DNA of 64,000 nt from Zasmidium citrigriseum (taxonomy: Eukaryota; Ascomycota; Dothideomycetes; Mycosphaerellales; Mycosphaerellaceae), in NCBI GenBank assembly GCA_002786025.1, contig NHNW01000012.1, positions 620,001-684,000 of the forward strand, read 5' to 3'. Every line of letters begins with the position of its first letter. The stretch's first letter is position 1. The notes below the pieces were generated by a model. The model was not told the DNA's origin and made no database searches. It was given only the letters and a program-made list of their open reading frames with translations. The translations under genes were made by a program, and so were the position numbers. This document shows positions 19,945 through 30,407 of the stretch, in pieces.

Positions 19945-21351
19945 ATGTATGATCACGGCATCCATCTCGTCATAGCCGCGAGCGACGGCGTACCCTTTGA
20001 GCAGTATCCCAACAAATTCCTCAAGCTTCACGAGCCATATCAGGGATATGTCTTCAGCAGTCTTGTTGACGCACAACCGAAGACGCCAGTCAGCATCAAG
20101 TTCTACATCAGCAGCGATTTCCCTCTGTACCAAGCGGAAGGCATCGCAATTCTTGTGTCATGGGAAGAATGGGACGAAACGCGGACCAAGTCCACGCAGC
20201 TCTTCTGGATCGACAAGACCGACTTTGAGACCAACTTGCGCATCCGCGACATCAACGTCTTCCATCCGAAGCTTATCACGAAAAGAACCATGAAAATGCC
20301 AGAGAAGTCCGGTATGTTGGTGGCAGTCTGCTGGTGGGTGAACGGCAGTACTGATGCTAGGCAGACATACGAAATGCCCGTTCAGCCACTACATCGTGGG
20401 ATCTGGACAATGATACGAACACCGGCTGTATCACAGCCTTCATTCGCCGCGGCACGCTGTCCAACCGCACAGGCTTCATGTCTCCACGCCGACCAAACGA
20501 ACCTACCTGGAAGCAGTAAGCCAATCTGACGATTTGATCTCCCCCGTTCCGTGCGTACATAAACTGACCCTATCCTAGATACCAAACCATGAGTTCTCCC
20601 AAAGTCATCCAGGAAGACTGGTTCACGCCTTTGGTCGGAGAGCCGGGCGAAGCGATTGCTTTTCAGTTTAAGAACATGAGTAAGTCATCCCTTCGAGCCG
20701 TATCTTCTCAACACAATACCCATGGTGTTGAAACACATGAGAACTAACCTCGCGACAGGCCAGTCAGACATTCGCCGAGGTCTTGCGGAACAACGCTCCA
20801 ACGGCTCCTTCATTGTCAAAGAGAGATCTGGCAACCCCCCTGCGAAAGGGAAGCGTCCTGCCGCAGAAGCATGGGGTCGAGCCGCGAAGCGACCACATTG
20901 TAAGAGCTTCAAGGACCCGGAGGCCAGGTCGTCAAAGACCAAGAGGCTCGGCTGGAAGGGAAAGGCTTCACTGCGGGAAGATCTTGGTGACGACGAAGAT
21001 GACGAGGAATATATTCAGCCCCCCAACCAAGCCTACTCCCGGTGGCCAGAGGTGAAGCAAGAAGACACACAGTCTGAGGGTGGAGTTGACGCCTCAATCC
21101 CCACGAACAACCGACCGCCGCAAGATCCTGGTCCGTCTACGCAGCCCCAACGATCGCCGGACTCTGGTCGAGAAGATCCTGCTGCGAAGGCAGACGACGC
21201 TGGCGACACGAGCATAGAAGCCAAGTCATCCCTAGCCACGGACCTGGATCAAGACGACGAGCTGCTTCGCCTTCGTCTCGAGGAGATCCGAGTCATGCAG
21301 CAGTTGAGGAAGAACGAGCTCCAGCGGAAGGCCAACGGAAAGAACAATTGA
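19945..21351 (+). CDS. Tandem paralogue 2, same unknown family
   Basis: Exons are 19945-20311, 20365-20515, 20579-20679 and 20759-21351, giving 403 aa. The 53-bp first intron (GTATGT...GGCAG) has no counterpart in paralogue 1; skipping it is required to recover the conserved RRGT element and the W-K/Y-Q ending of that exon. Matches to paralogue 1 include EGIAILVSW, TQLFWIDK, the SWF/DWF-x-PL segment and the C-terminal helix (LRLRLEEIRVMQQLRKNELQ). Between them lies an unalignable disordered region with basic KRPAAEAWGRAAKR and acidic DDEDDEE patches. A product starting at the first ATG (19945) is chosen. Function unknown. Confidence 0.78.
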
Positions 21352-21560
21352 GATGTTGCCCAGAGAGGGCCTAGGAGGCGACGAGAGAACAAGGGGTTGA
21401 GAGATCGTCAAAGCGATGACGACGAGCCATATGAGGAGTTGTAGAGGAGCGAAAGGAAACCGCGCGGGCAATATGAAGATATTGACACGGCCCTGAGTTT
21501 CATTGATATCTGCATCAAATGGCTGATCAAAAAAATTGATATCGGATCAAACATATACCA

Positions 21561-22432
21561 CTAAGCATACCCCTGCTTCTTGTTAAACTCATCCACAATC
21601 TTTCTCGCCGCCATCACGATCTCCAACGCTCCAGGACTATCACTATGACAGCACATCGAGACATCGTGGTCTCCAATCGGTAGCTCGACTTCCTCGCCAG
21701 TCACTGCAGTAACAGAGCTGTTGTATACTTGCGACTCGACATGCTTCTTCGTCTCCTCAGACGTCCAGGGTTTCTTCTTGCGGTCGATGACAAGCTTGCC
21801 GTCTTTGCTATACTTAACATCACCATAGAGCTCGGCCGTGAAAGGGAGGCCGAGTTCTTTCGCGACTTTCTCTTGAAGTGTACTATCACCTCATCAGCGC
21901 CACCCAAACATCACTCGAGAAAAGAGAATCACCTACCCAGCCAACCCAAAAACTCTCACCCCCTTCGGCACGCCCTCATAAACCGCCCGACAAACCTCCT
22001 CATCCCGATACATCATCCCATAAAGCACGCCATGCGGCTTCACATGATGCAGCTCCACGCCCTCCGCATCCAGAAACCCTTTCAGCGCGCCGACCTGGTA
22101 CCGCACCATGGCCGTGAGTTCTTCTGGGGAGAGTTTCATCTCGCGTCGTCCGAAGCCTTGGATGTCGGGGAGGCCGGGGTGCGCGCCGACGGCGATGTTG
22201 GCGGATTTGCAGGCACGGACGGTTTGTTGCATTATGAGGGGGTCGCCGGCGTGGAAGCCGCAGGCTATCTGTTGGATCTGTTAGGAGTTTGAAGGAGTCT
22301 TTGTGGAGAATTTGGGCGTACGTTTGCATGGTCGATGAGAGGAATCAGTTCATCGTCTGGACCGCATTTGAAGTTGCCGTATCCCTCTCCGAGATCGACA
22401 TTGATGTGGACTTTCTTTTGAATGGGAGGCAT
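21561..22432 (-). CDS. PxpA-type LamB/YcsF family protein (5-oxoprolinase subunit A-like)
   Basis: Exons are 22432-22322, 22268-21937 and 21882-21561, giving 254 aa, the normal length for the family. Family blocks are INVDLGEGYGNF at the start, then IACGFHAGDP, VGAHPGLPDIQGFGRR and VKPHGVLYG. The acceptor at 22269 is chosen over one 9 bases earlier because it yields the exact family sequence around ANIACGFHAGDP. In bacteria PxpA acts with PxpB and PxpC to open 5-oxoproline to glutamate with ATP. Here PxpB- and PxpC-like domains are in the divergent neighbour, joined to a biotin carboxylase. The pair probably works together on 5-oxoproline or a related amide; the substrate is inferred. Cytosolic, no targeting signal. 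Confidence 0.88.
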
Positions 22433-22824
22433 GTTGTTGACGAGAAGTCTTCTTGGTTGGTTGAGCTCAAAAGGCAAGACTGTAGTGACGCAAGAAAGAA
22501 GCTTGAGAATTGTCTCCGCTACCTTCGCGATGAAGTGAGGTTTGAAAGTTGGCCGACGGCGGCGTGGACCTGCCTATCGCGGTGCTATAAGGTGAGGTAG
22601 TGATGTAAGTATCCTTGAACATGGCCCCTCACTTGGATGGAGCAAAAAGAGGAGTAGGTAGGGAGCTCTTATCAGCGAGCGGCGGCACATCCATCTGCCA
22701 GGATCAACAGCACCGCGGCCGTCGACGCCCGGTTGCTGGATCGAGCTTGACAGCATCATAAGGCGGGAGGCAAGTACTCTCCTGCTGTCGCTGTTGTTGT
22801 GCAACGCGAAGACAAGGAGTCACG
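22433..22824. promoter_or_regulatory. Shared divergent promoter with two GATA-type sites
   Basis: 392 bp between the start codons of the PxpA-like gene and the carboxylase fusion. Two HGATAR-type sequences are present in reverse orientation: CTATCG at 22574-22579 and TTATCA at 22669-22674. Such sites are the known targets of the fungal nitrogen regulator AreA/NIT2, so nitrogen-source control is plausible. Two matches in 392 bp can arise by chance. Confidence 0.35.
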
Positions 22825-25800
22825 ATGGAGAAGTTGCAGCGCCTATTAATAGCGAATCGGGGAGAGATCGTACGCCTGTCCATGCTCCTTTCAACGCAAG
22901 TGAAGTTTGAACTGACGCGAGCAGGCCGTGAGGATCATCTCGACCGCGAAGAAACTCGACATCAAGACTGTTTCCATCTACACCGACGCCGACACCGCAT
23001 CTCTGCATGTCTCCGATGCTGATGAAGCGGTCTTGCTGCCGGACAACAACAGCTACACCGATGCCGATGCGATTTTGCAGATCGCAAAGGACAAGAAGTG
23101 CGATGCGGTGATTCCTGGATATGGCTTTTTGTCTGAGAATGCTGCCTTCGCGAAAGCTGTGACGGATGCGGGTCTGGCGTGGGTTGGACCTGGACCTGAT
23201 GCCATCAAGTCGTTTGGGATCAAGCATGTCGCTCGCGATCTGGCCAAAGAGTCTTCGGTCCCCATCGTACCAGGCACAGCCGGGCTGGTAGAGGATGAGG
23301 AGGATGCTCTCAAGCAGAGCGAGAAACTTGGCTTCCCAGTCATGCTCAAGATCACCGCTGGTGGTGGAGGTTCCGGTCTGATCACTTGCAACAGCGTAGA
23401 CGAAGTCAAAGCTGGCTTCAAGACAGCGAAATCCCGCGGCGAGGCACTATTCAAGGATTCTGGAGTCTTCATCGAGAGATACTATCCCGAGAGTCATCAT
23501 ATCGAAGTCCAAGTCTTCGGCAATGGCCAAGGGAAAGCCATCAGCTTTGGCGAGCGGGAGTGCTCTATTCAGAGAAGACATCAGAAGGTCATTGAGGAAT
23601 GCCCGAGCCCATTCGTGGAGAAGCACCCTGAGTTGCGAGATAAGCTCTGCAAAGCAGCAGTCACGCTCGCAGAATCTGTCAAGTATGGATCGGCTGGCAC
23701 AGTGGAGTTTCTTGTGGACGACAAATCGGCAGACTTCTTCTTCCTGGAGATGAACACTCGCTTGCAGGTCGAGCATCCAATCACGGAGATGTGCTACGAT
23801 GTCGATCTGGTCGAGCTCATGCTGAAGCAAGCAGATGCTCAACTGGCTGGAAAGGGTGGCCTGTCCGCAGACTACCTGGAGTCTCTGCAAAAGTCAGGCC
23901 CAACTGGAGCGGCCATTGAAGCGAGAGTGTATGCTGAGAATGTCTTGCGGGACTACGCTCCTTCACCCGGTCTTCTGACGGAGGTACATTGGACTGAGCT
24001 AGCCAACTCACGAATTGATACATGGGTGCGAACAGGTCTCAGAATCAGTCCCAACTATGATCCTCTCATTGCGAAGGTCATCAACCACGCCAAGACTCGT
24101 GATGCTGCAATTAAGGGTATGAACATGCTTCTCTCGAGATCGACCGTGTCCGGCCCTCCGAACAACCTGGAGTTCCTGGCAGCGATCATGGAAGACGAAA
24201 CATACAAGTCCGGGCGCACTATCACTTCCTTCCTCAAGAGCTTCGACTATAAGCCCAACGTGATCGATGTCATCTCTGCTGGGGCGTATACTCTGGTGCA
24301 AGATCTCGAAGGCCGGCCGAAAGTGGCGAAAGGTATCCCTCGAAGCGGTGCTATGGACCCTGTAGCACTGGCAGTCGGCAATCTCCTCGTGGGGAATGAC
24401 CGCAACAGAGAAGGGCTCGAAATCACCCTGAGCGGACCGGAGCTGCGTTTCCTGGGCCCAGCTGTGATTGCGCTCACAGGGGCACCGATCGAAGCAACTC
24501 TGGATGACTCGCCATTCCCAATGTGGTCAAGAAAGCACATCAAGACTGGTCAAAAGTTGACCATTGGCCGCACGACCGATGGAGGATGTCGAAGCTACCT
24601 CGCCGTCTATGGTGGCTTCCCTTCAGTGTCAGACTACTTCGAATCAAAGTCTACGTCCCCACTCGTAGCAATTGGAGGATATCAAGGCCGACAGCTTGCC
24701 CCTGGTGATCAGCTCAGCATTGTCAAGAGCACACCACAAAGCCTCGCTGGCCATCCCGCGATACCAGAATCAATTCAGCCGAAGTACACCAAGAAGTGGG
24801 AAGTCATGGCTCTGCCTGGTCCACATGAAGAAGGCTATTTGACTGATGAGGACATCGAAATGCTCTACAGCACAGAATGGAAGATCTCACACAACGCCAG
24901 TCGATCTGCTATCAGGCTCGTAGGCCCCGTGCCCAAATGGGCGAGGACAGACGGCGGCGAAGGCGGATCACATCCTTCCAATCTGGTGGAGTACGGCTAC
25001 TCTTGCGGGACGCTCAACTGGACTGGTGATGAAGGCTGTATCTTCGCTCTGGACTGCCCGAACTTCGGAGGCTTCGCGTCGTCTGCCACTACCATTCGAG
25101 CGGACTGGTGGAAGCTTGGTCAACTGAAAGCCGGCGACACGATGCAGTACAAGCGAGTCTCTCTAGAGGAAGCTTTGAAGTTGCGGAAGCGAGTGGATCA
25201 ATATCTCGACGCTGTTGAGTATGGCGTGCAGAAAGGCAGCTTTGATGGCGTTCCGGCCTTTGATCAACCTTTTACTCCCTCCGGCAACTACCAAAAGGCT
25301 GTGTTATGGGAGCGTGCTGCTTCGGAGACTAGCCCACAGGTCCGCTATCGCCAAGCAGGTGACGACTATCTGCTTGTTGAGTATGGTAATGAACAGTTCG
25401 ACATCAACTACCGATGCAGAACCACCGCATTGGAAAAGGCACTCCACTCTGCAGAAGCACCTGCCTGGCTCAAAGACAACTTGACCACTACTGTTGGGTG
25501 TTGCACAAGCATTACGATCAATTACGATGGCGCCAAACTCCCTCGAGACAAGCTCATCTCACACCTGCAAACACTCGAAGACCAGATTGGTGACTTAAGC
25601 AAGACAAAGGTGCCTTGCCGCCGATTCAAGCTACCACTATCCTTTGAAAGCAAGGAGCAGACAGATGCCACAAAACGATACATGGAGACTCAAAGACCTC
25701 ATGCTCCCTACCTGCCCGACAACTTGGAGTTCGTGGCCAAGAACAATGCCTTCACCGCAGACCAGCTCAAGCACAACATGCTTAACGGCGAACTCATGGC

Positions 25801-26639
25801 CGTTGTAGTCGGCTTCTTCTGCGGCAATACCGTCTCCCTCCCAGTCGACCCGCGACAACGCATGTCCTGCCCCAAAGCAAACCCTTCTCGAGTCTTCACG
25901 CCCGAAGGCACCTTCGGCTGGGGAGGCTCCTGCGCCAGCATCTATCCCGTCGACTCACCAGGCGGCTATCAGATGCTCGGCCGCACGATCCCGTGCTTCG
26001 ACTACTACGGCTTCAAAGAAGGCTTCTCCCCGGACCGTCCATGGCTCTTCCAAGACTTCGACATCTTGACTTTCTACCAAGTCAGCGAAGAAGAATTGAA
26101 CAAGATGCTCGGCCTATTCCGCTCCGGGCAGTATAAATTCGAATGGGAACCTGCTGAGTTCGATATGGCCGAGCACAACAAAATGCTCGCCGAGACTGCC
26201 GACGAAGTCCGAGAGATCAGATCCAAGCAGAGGAAGGTGCAAGAGGAGATGATCCAGGCGGAGCAGGAATCTCTGGAACGCTGGCGAGCTGAAAAGTCAA
26301 AGAATAAGCCTGATGAGAGCACGATTGAGAGTCTGCTGCAAGATCCGGAGATCGTTGCTGTGGAAGCCCCTGTTGATGCGAATGTATGGAAGGTGGAAGT
26401 GAAGGAGAAGGAGGAGCTTAAGTCCGGTCAGCTGGTGTCGATTTTGGAGGCGATGAAGTTGGAAATTAACGTCAATGCTCCTGAGAGTTTGAAGGGCGGA
26501 GGTGTGGTTGAGAAGTTGTTGGTTGAGCCGGTGAGTATCCTTCAGATCCTCGTTCGTGTGATGGCTACTGATGATAATCCAGGGAGAGACGATCAAAGCT
26601 GGAGGACGGATTGCTCTGGTTCGACGTGCGAAGAGCTGA
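22825..26639 (+). CDS. Biotin carboxylase-PxpC-PxpB-biotinyl fusion (urea carboxylase architecture, no amidase)
   Basis: Exons are 22825-22869, 22925-26530 and 26583-26639, giving 1235 aa. Residues 1-450 are a biotin carboxylase: ANRGEI near residue 10, the ATP-grasp loop ITAGGGGSG, the ECSIQRRHQK segment and EMNTRLQVEHPITEM. A KipA/PxpC (AHS2) domain follows from about 460 (AGAYTLVQDLEG, RSGAMDP). A KipI/PxpB (AHS1) domain lies at about 840-1060 and contains the region around YRCRTTALEKAL. The C-terminal biotinyl domain has EAMKLE, with the biotin-accepting Lys at codon 26456-26458 (residue about 1193). This is the plan of urea carboxylase without the allophanate hydrolase half of fungal Dur1,2. 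Its substrate may be urea, guanidine or 5-oxoproline; the PxpA neighbour favours the last. Confidence 0.92.
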
Positions 26640-26960
26640 AGGATCGATCGGGGGTTTCTTCATTCCTTTTCAGGCAAGTCGTATTCGCTTTTCGAAAGAC
26701 CCAAGACCAATGTACTGTATTGATGCTAGATGTACTGATCGTCTTCATTCCCCGCTGCTTGGTGATGCGTGTCGCGACTGCTCTGCTGGGAGACGTGACT
26801 CACTTGACAATATTGCGCGGTCCTGCCGCGATGGCACATGATGATGATGGTCCTTCCTTCTTCCCTTAATTTCTCCTTGCCTTTCTCTCAACGTTTCACT
26901 TGCTGGAGACAGAATACTGGACCATCTCTACTTCACGGTATTCTCGACAGAGGCTCACCC
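26640..26960. other. Intergenic spacer
   Basis: 3' flank of the carboxylase and promoter of the NmrA-like gene. The carboxylase frame stays open past the last intron donor, but the splice to 26583 restores a proper biotinyl-domain end, so this stretch is non-coding. Confidence 0.55.
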
Positions 26961-28079
26961 ATGATGCGTATCATTGCAGTCGCAGGTGGCACATCGCCCA
27001 CTCTTGGCCGTGAGTGATCTCAACCAATTTGCCATGGAGGCTGCAGAATAACAGATATCTTCCAGGCTCCATTGTAACGGCGATCAGCAAGACAATCAAC
27101 GAGCCAGTCATCCTGTCGCGAAAGACAAGCGACCGGCCTCAACCCTTAACAATGTACGGCGCTCCAATCCGATATTTGAACTACGGAAGTCCGCAATCAA
27201 TCACAAACGCCCTGGAAAACATAGACACGGTGATCTCTGTGATCAAGATTCCGGGTCCCGGGTGGGCCGCGGTTCAGATTGCACTGATGTAGGCCGCGAC
27301 AGCAGCAAGAGGGAAGCTTCAACATGCTGATGTGTTCCAGACAAGGATGTGTGCGAGCTGGTGTCTCGCGTTTCGCTCCAGCAGAGTGGGCACTTGGTCC
27401 CGACGCAGATGGCCGGGTGGACGTGATGGAGATGAAGAAGCAGGTTTGGGACTTCGCCAAAGAATACGCAGGCGACTTGGAGTGTTGCCGCTTCTGCCCT
27501 GGCATGTTCATGAATTACCTTGCCTGCGGCTTCGACTTCAGAGGCCAGAAGGAGTTCGCTGAGGAGATGTTGGAAGGTCTCGCTGATCCACCGCTCCTGT
27601 GGGACATCCAAAAAGGACGAGCCTTCCTCCCGACTAAAGAAGACAGGACCCACCCTGTCATCACATTGACCACGATTGGAGATGTCGGCCGATTCGTGGC
27701 CGCAGCATGCTTGCTACCAGACGGAAAGTGGCAGCCTGTGATGGGCATGGCCGGCGAAACAATCAGTTGCGGCGAAGTCACACGTCTGATCGAAGAGATC
27801 ATCCCACGCGAAATGACGGTAGAACTTTTGCATCGCGAACGACTGCAACATGTTTGCGACGACGTACCAGGCATAGGCGAGACCAGGGAACAGATTCTTA
27901 GGAAAATGACTGCCCAGATCAATCTCCTCTCGTTGGAAGACGACAAGCCTGGAAAATGCATCCTGGAGCCTACGGTGAATGAGCTGTGTCCGGACGTCAA
28001 GCCCACCACGGTGCGCACATACCTTGGGAGACTGGCCCGCGCCGCCCGCCATCTGCCAAATCCTGCGACAGCATCGTGA
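26961..28079 (+). CDS. NmrA-like NAD(P)-binding protein
   Basis: Exons are 26961-27009, 27066-27288 and 27341-28079, giving 336 aa. The N-terminal IIAVAGGTSPTLGR is the glycine-rich Rossmann loop, and the 56-bp intron cuts directly after its Arg. The next blocks VILSRK and IDTVISVIK are the strand-2 and strand-4 regions of the atypical short-chain dehydrogenase/NmrA family. RFAPAEWALG corresponds to the family RFIPSEFG block. There is no Tyr-x-x-x-Lys catalytic pair in the usual place, which fits the NmrA group of redox sensors as well as isoflavone-reductase-like enzymes. It is co-oriented 321 bp after the carboxylase; a shared link to nitrogen metabolism is possible but unproven. Confidence 0.83.
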
Positions 28080-28394
28080 GTTGATCGCGTCGCGTGAAGT
28101 TTGGGCGGTGGACCAAAAGGGGCCATTGGGCGGCTGAGAAGTCAAAAATTGCTAGATTCGCAAGAGTTACCTTTGAAGGATTCGGCAGGCAACGACTTAA
28201 TGAATGGGCTCAAAATGGATATATGGATGCATGCATGCCTCGTTTGGAGGCTGTGTAATGTTACGAGGTAGCGCACGAGCAGTATAAGAATGTCGGGTGC
28301 TGTGTTGGACGGGATGTCGTGGCACCGTTTGGGACTCGGTGGTTTTCCGTGATTGACGTTTGCCTGTTTGCACACGTGCGACTTTGGTTTCGTA
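28080..28394. other. Intergenic spacer
   Basis: Short stretch holding the end of the NmrA-like gene and the promoter of the next gene. Nothing notable. Confidence 0.5.
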
Positions 28395-30407
28395 ATGTCT
28401 TTCTGGCCTTTTGGACAAAATGCTGTCGCTCTGCCGTCTTCCGAGTCTGCCTCGACATTGGGCATGGACGAGATACTACGACGGCCGTGGATTCGGCTTC
28501 TGGCTTTCTTGACGACAGTCCTTACCACGCGACATCTCCTCGAGGATGGCTTTCACTTTCCGACATACCTCTTACTGGCGCACATTGCGATTGCACTCTT
28601 CCTCCAGACCACCATCCGCTCAAGAGGTCTCGAGGAACGTGCACATGATGACTCCCGGCAGTTCTCATTCACTTCGGCCATATGGATGCTCCCATATACC
28701 GCATCAGTCACCGGTGCTCTGATATGCGGATACCAGTCCCTACAACACGTCAAGAATACGACGCTTTGGATGATGGTCTTCACCTTGTACTGGGACTCGC
28801 TGCTCCCGCAAGATGTCCGCTCACTGATTGAAAGACGGTGGTCGTACTCACTGATCGAGGTCCTGCGGTACTCTTCATTCGCAGTGTGCGTTGCTCTTCT
28901 CTTCATGCAGGATGGTCAGATGTCCGGAAAAGGCGAGTATTTGGCCATGGGTGCCATTGGGAGTGTCTTGCTCGCGGGACGGTTGTGGAGGTTTGGAGAG
29001 TCGAGGAATTTGACCGTGGTGGCTGGGCGAGATGCTCATGCGCTTGCTTTGGCGATCAGTGTCGTACCCATCGTGCTGATCTTGATCCCGAATGAGTGGT
29101 CGAAGAGTGGGAACTTCAGCTTGTATGGACATTTGGGTATGCTTCTGCTGAATTTACCAGCCGGCGGTATTCTGCTGTTCGGTGGGGTGGGACGAGATCG
29201 AGAGATTGTCGAGGACGATGATGAGGGATCTTCTGGCCAATCGGGCTTGCGCTGGGTATTCATTTCTGCTGGTCTGGTTGTCATTAGTGAGCTGGACAAT
29301 CTGCTGCTGGAACCGAGGCCGACAGCGACGACAATCGGGCAGTGGGCGACCTTCGCTGTTGCGTCGTTGGCGACGATCGAAGTCGAAATGGCATCGCCGA
29401 ACATGGAGGGGTTGACGTTGCCTTGGTTCGGCCGCCTGAAGCTTCGGGATGGGCAACACTCCTTAGTCCAAGGGAACACGTATGAAGCTGAAAACGATGA
29501 ATCCCTTGAATATGATCAGGGGGAAAGTCCGGTCAGTCACACCCCAAATCAAAGCCACCGATGGTCCTCATTGGCTTTTCAGAGCGCACTGAATGCGCTC
29601 GCCTGGCTCCTTTTACTGCACGACGTTCTCATGCACCGGAAGTTCGATGCAGCATTCGGTCGGGAAGAGGGCCGAGTACCCAGACTGGACATTGTAGTCT
29701 CCAGATATGAAGAGTCTGTCGACACATTGTCCAACGCTGTCAACTCCGTATTGCAGATCCCCAAGGTCGCAGGCATGAACACCACCGTCGTGATCTACAA
29801 CAAAGGCAGCGAGATCGAGGTGGCATCGAAGTTTCCCCTTGCATCAAACGTCCTCGTCAGGCAAAAAGAGAACATCGGCCGCGAAGGAGAAAACATCCTG
29901 TCTCATGTTCTCAACTCGAGCTATGCCTCCGCTGAGCACACACTCTTCATGCAGGCGGAACCGCATGAACTCGATTGGATGGTCGCTCGGATACGACAGT
30001 ACTTCGTTGAAGATACCGGCTTCCTGTCTCTTTCATATACCGGTGCTTTCTGCTCCGACTGCGACAGATGTTGGGACGTTTCCGGATGGAAAGAAGATCC
30101 TTCGACCATTGAAGATGTGTTCGAGCAGACGAATTCAGAAAAAGAGTGTCAGGGATTGTCGCTAACTTATCGAGGCCAGTTCATTGTGTCTTGGGACCGG
30201 ATGAAGGACATCGATCGCGGCGCTCTGAAGAATATCCGCGAGAGACTTCTCAAAGACGATGTCTTTGGCTTTTCGCTCGAACGGCTCTGGGGAGTGGTCT
30301 TTGGCTGTCCGGTCGTAGCATCTACTTGCCCGAGCTTGTGGAGTGGAGCAATGGGTATCTATGGCCCTGGAGGAATCAAAGATTGTCAGTGTCTGGATGA
30401 GCCTTGA
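28395..30407 (+). CDS. Multi-helix membrane protein fused to a DUF3431 domain
   Basis: Single exon, 670 aa from the ATG at 28395; the frame upstream has only a TTG. The first 370 residues hold about ten hydrophobic helices. A charged linker (about 375-420) and one more helix near 425 follow. Residues 445-660 match the fungal DUF3431 pattern: a RLDIVVSRYEES strand, a VVIYNKG strand, NIGREGENILSH, and an LFMQAEPHE segment like the conserved F-x-Q-x-x-x-H. The fold of DUF3431 resembles glycosyltransferases, but no activity is established. Two cysteine-rich spots (CSDCDRC and CQCLDEP) may form disulphides if this end is lumenal or outside. DUF3431 proteins usually carry only one helix, so the large membrane part is unusual. 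Confidence 0.82.
   Translation: MSFWPFGQNAVALPSSESASTLGMDEILRRPWIRLLAFLTTVLTTRHLLEDGFHFPTYLLLAHIAIALFLQTTIRSRGLEERAHDDSRQFSFTSAIWMLPYTASVTGALICGYQSLQHVKNTTLWMMVFTLYWDSLLPQDVRSLIERRWSYSLIEVLRYSSFAVCVALLFMQDGQMSGKGEYLAMGAIGSVLLAGRLWRFGESRNLTVVAGRDAHALALAISVVPIVLILIPNEWSKSGNFSLYGHLGMLLLNLPAGGILLFGGVGRDREIVEDDDEGSSGQSGLRWVFISAGLVVISELDNLLLEPRPTATTIGQWATFAVASLATIEVEMASPNMEGLTLPWFGRLKLRDGQHSLVQGNTYEAENDESLEYDQGESPVSHTPNQSHRWSSLAFQSALNALAWLLLLHDVLMHRKFDAAFGREEGRVPRLDIVVSRYEESVDTLSNAVNSVLQIPKVAGMNTTVVIYNKGSEIEVASKFPLASNVLVRQKENIGREGENILSHVLNSSYASAEHTLFMQAEPHELDWMVARIRQYFVEDTGFLSLSYTGAFCSDCDRCWDVSGWKEDPSTIEDVFEQTNSEKECQGLSLTYRGQFIVSWDRMKDIDRGALKNIRERLLKDDVFGFSLERLWGVVFGCPVVASTCPSLWSGAMGIYGPGGIKDCQCLDEP

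Noticed and set aside
27515..28126. 203-codon frame antisense to the NmrA-like gene
   Set aside because: Complement of conserved coding sequence; Ser/Arg-rich.
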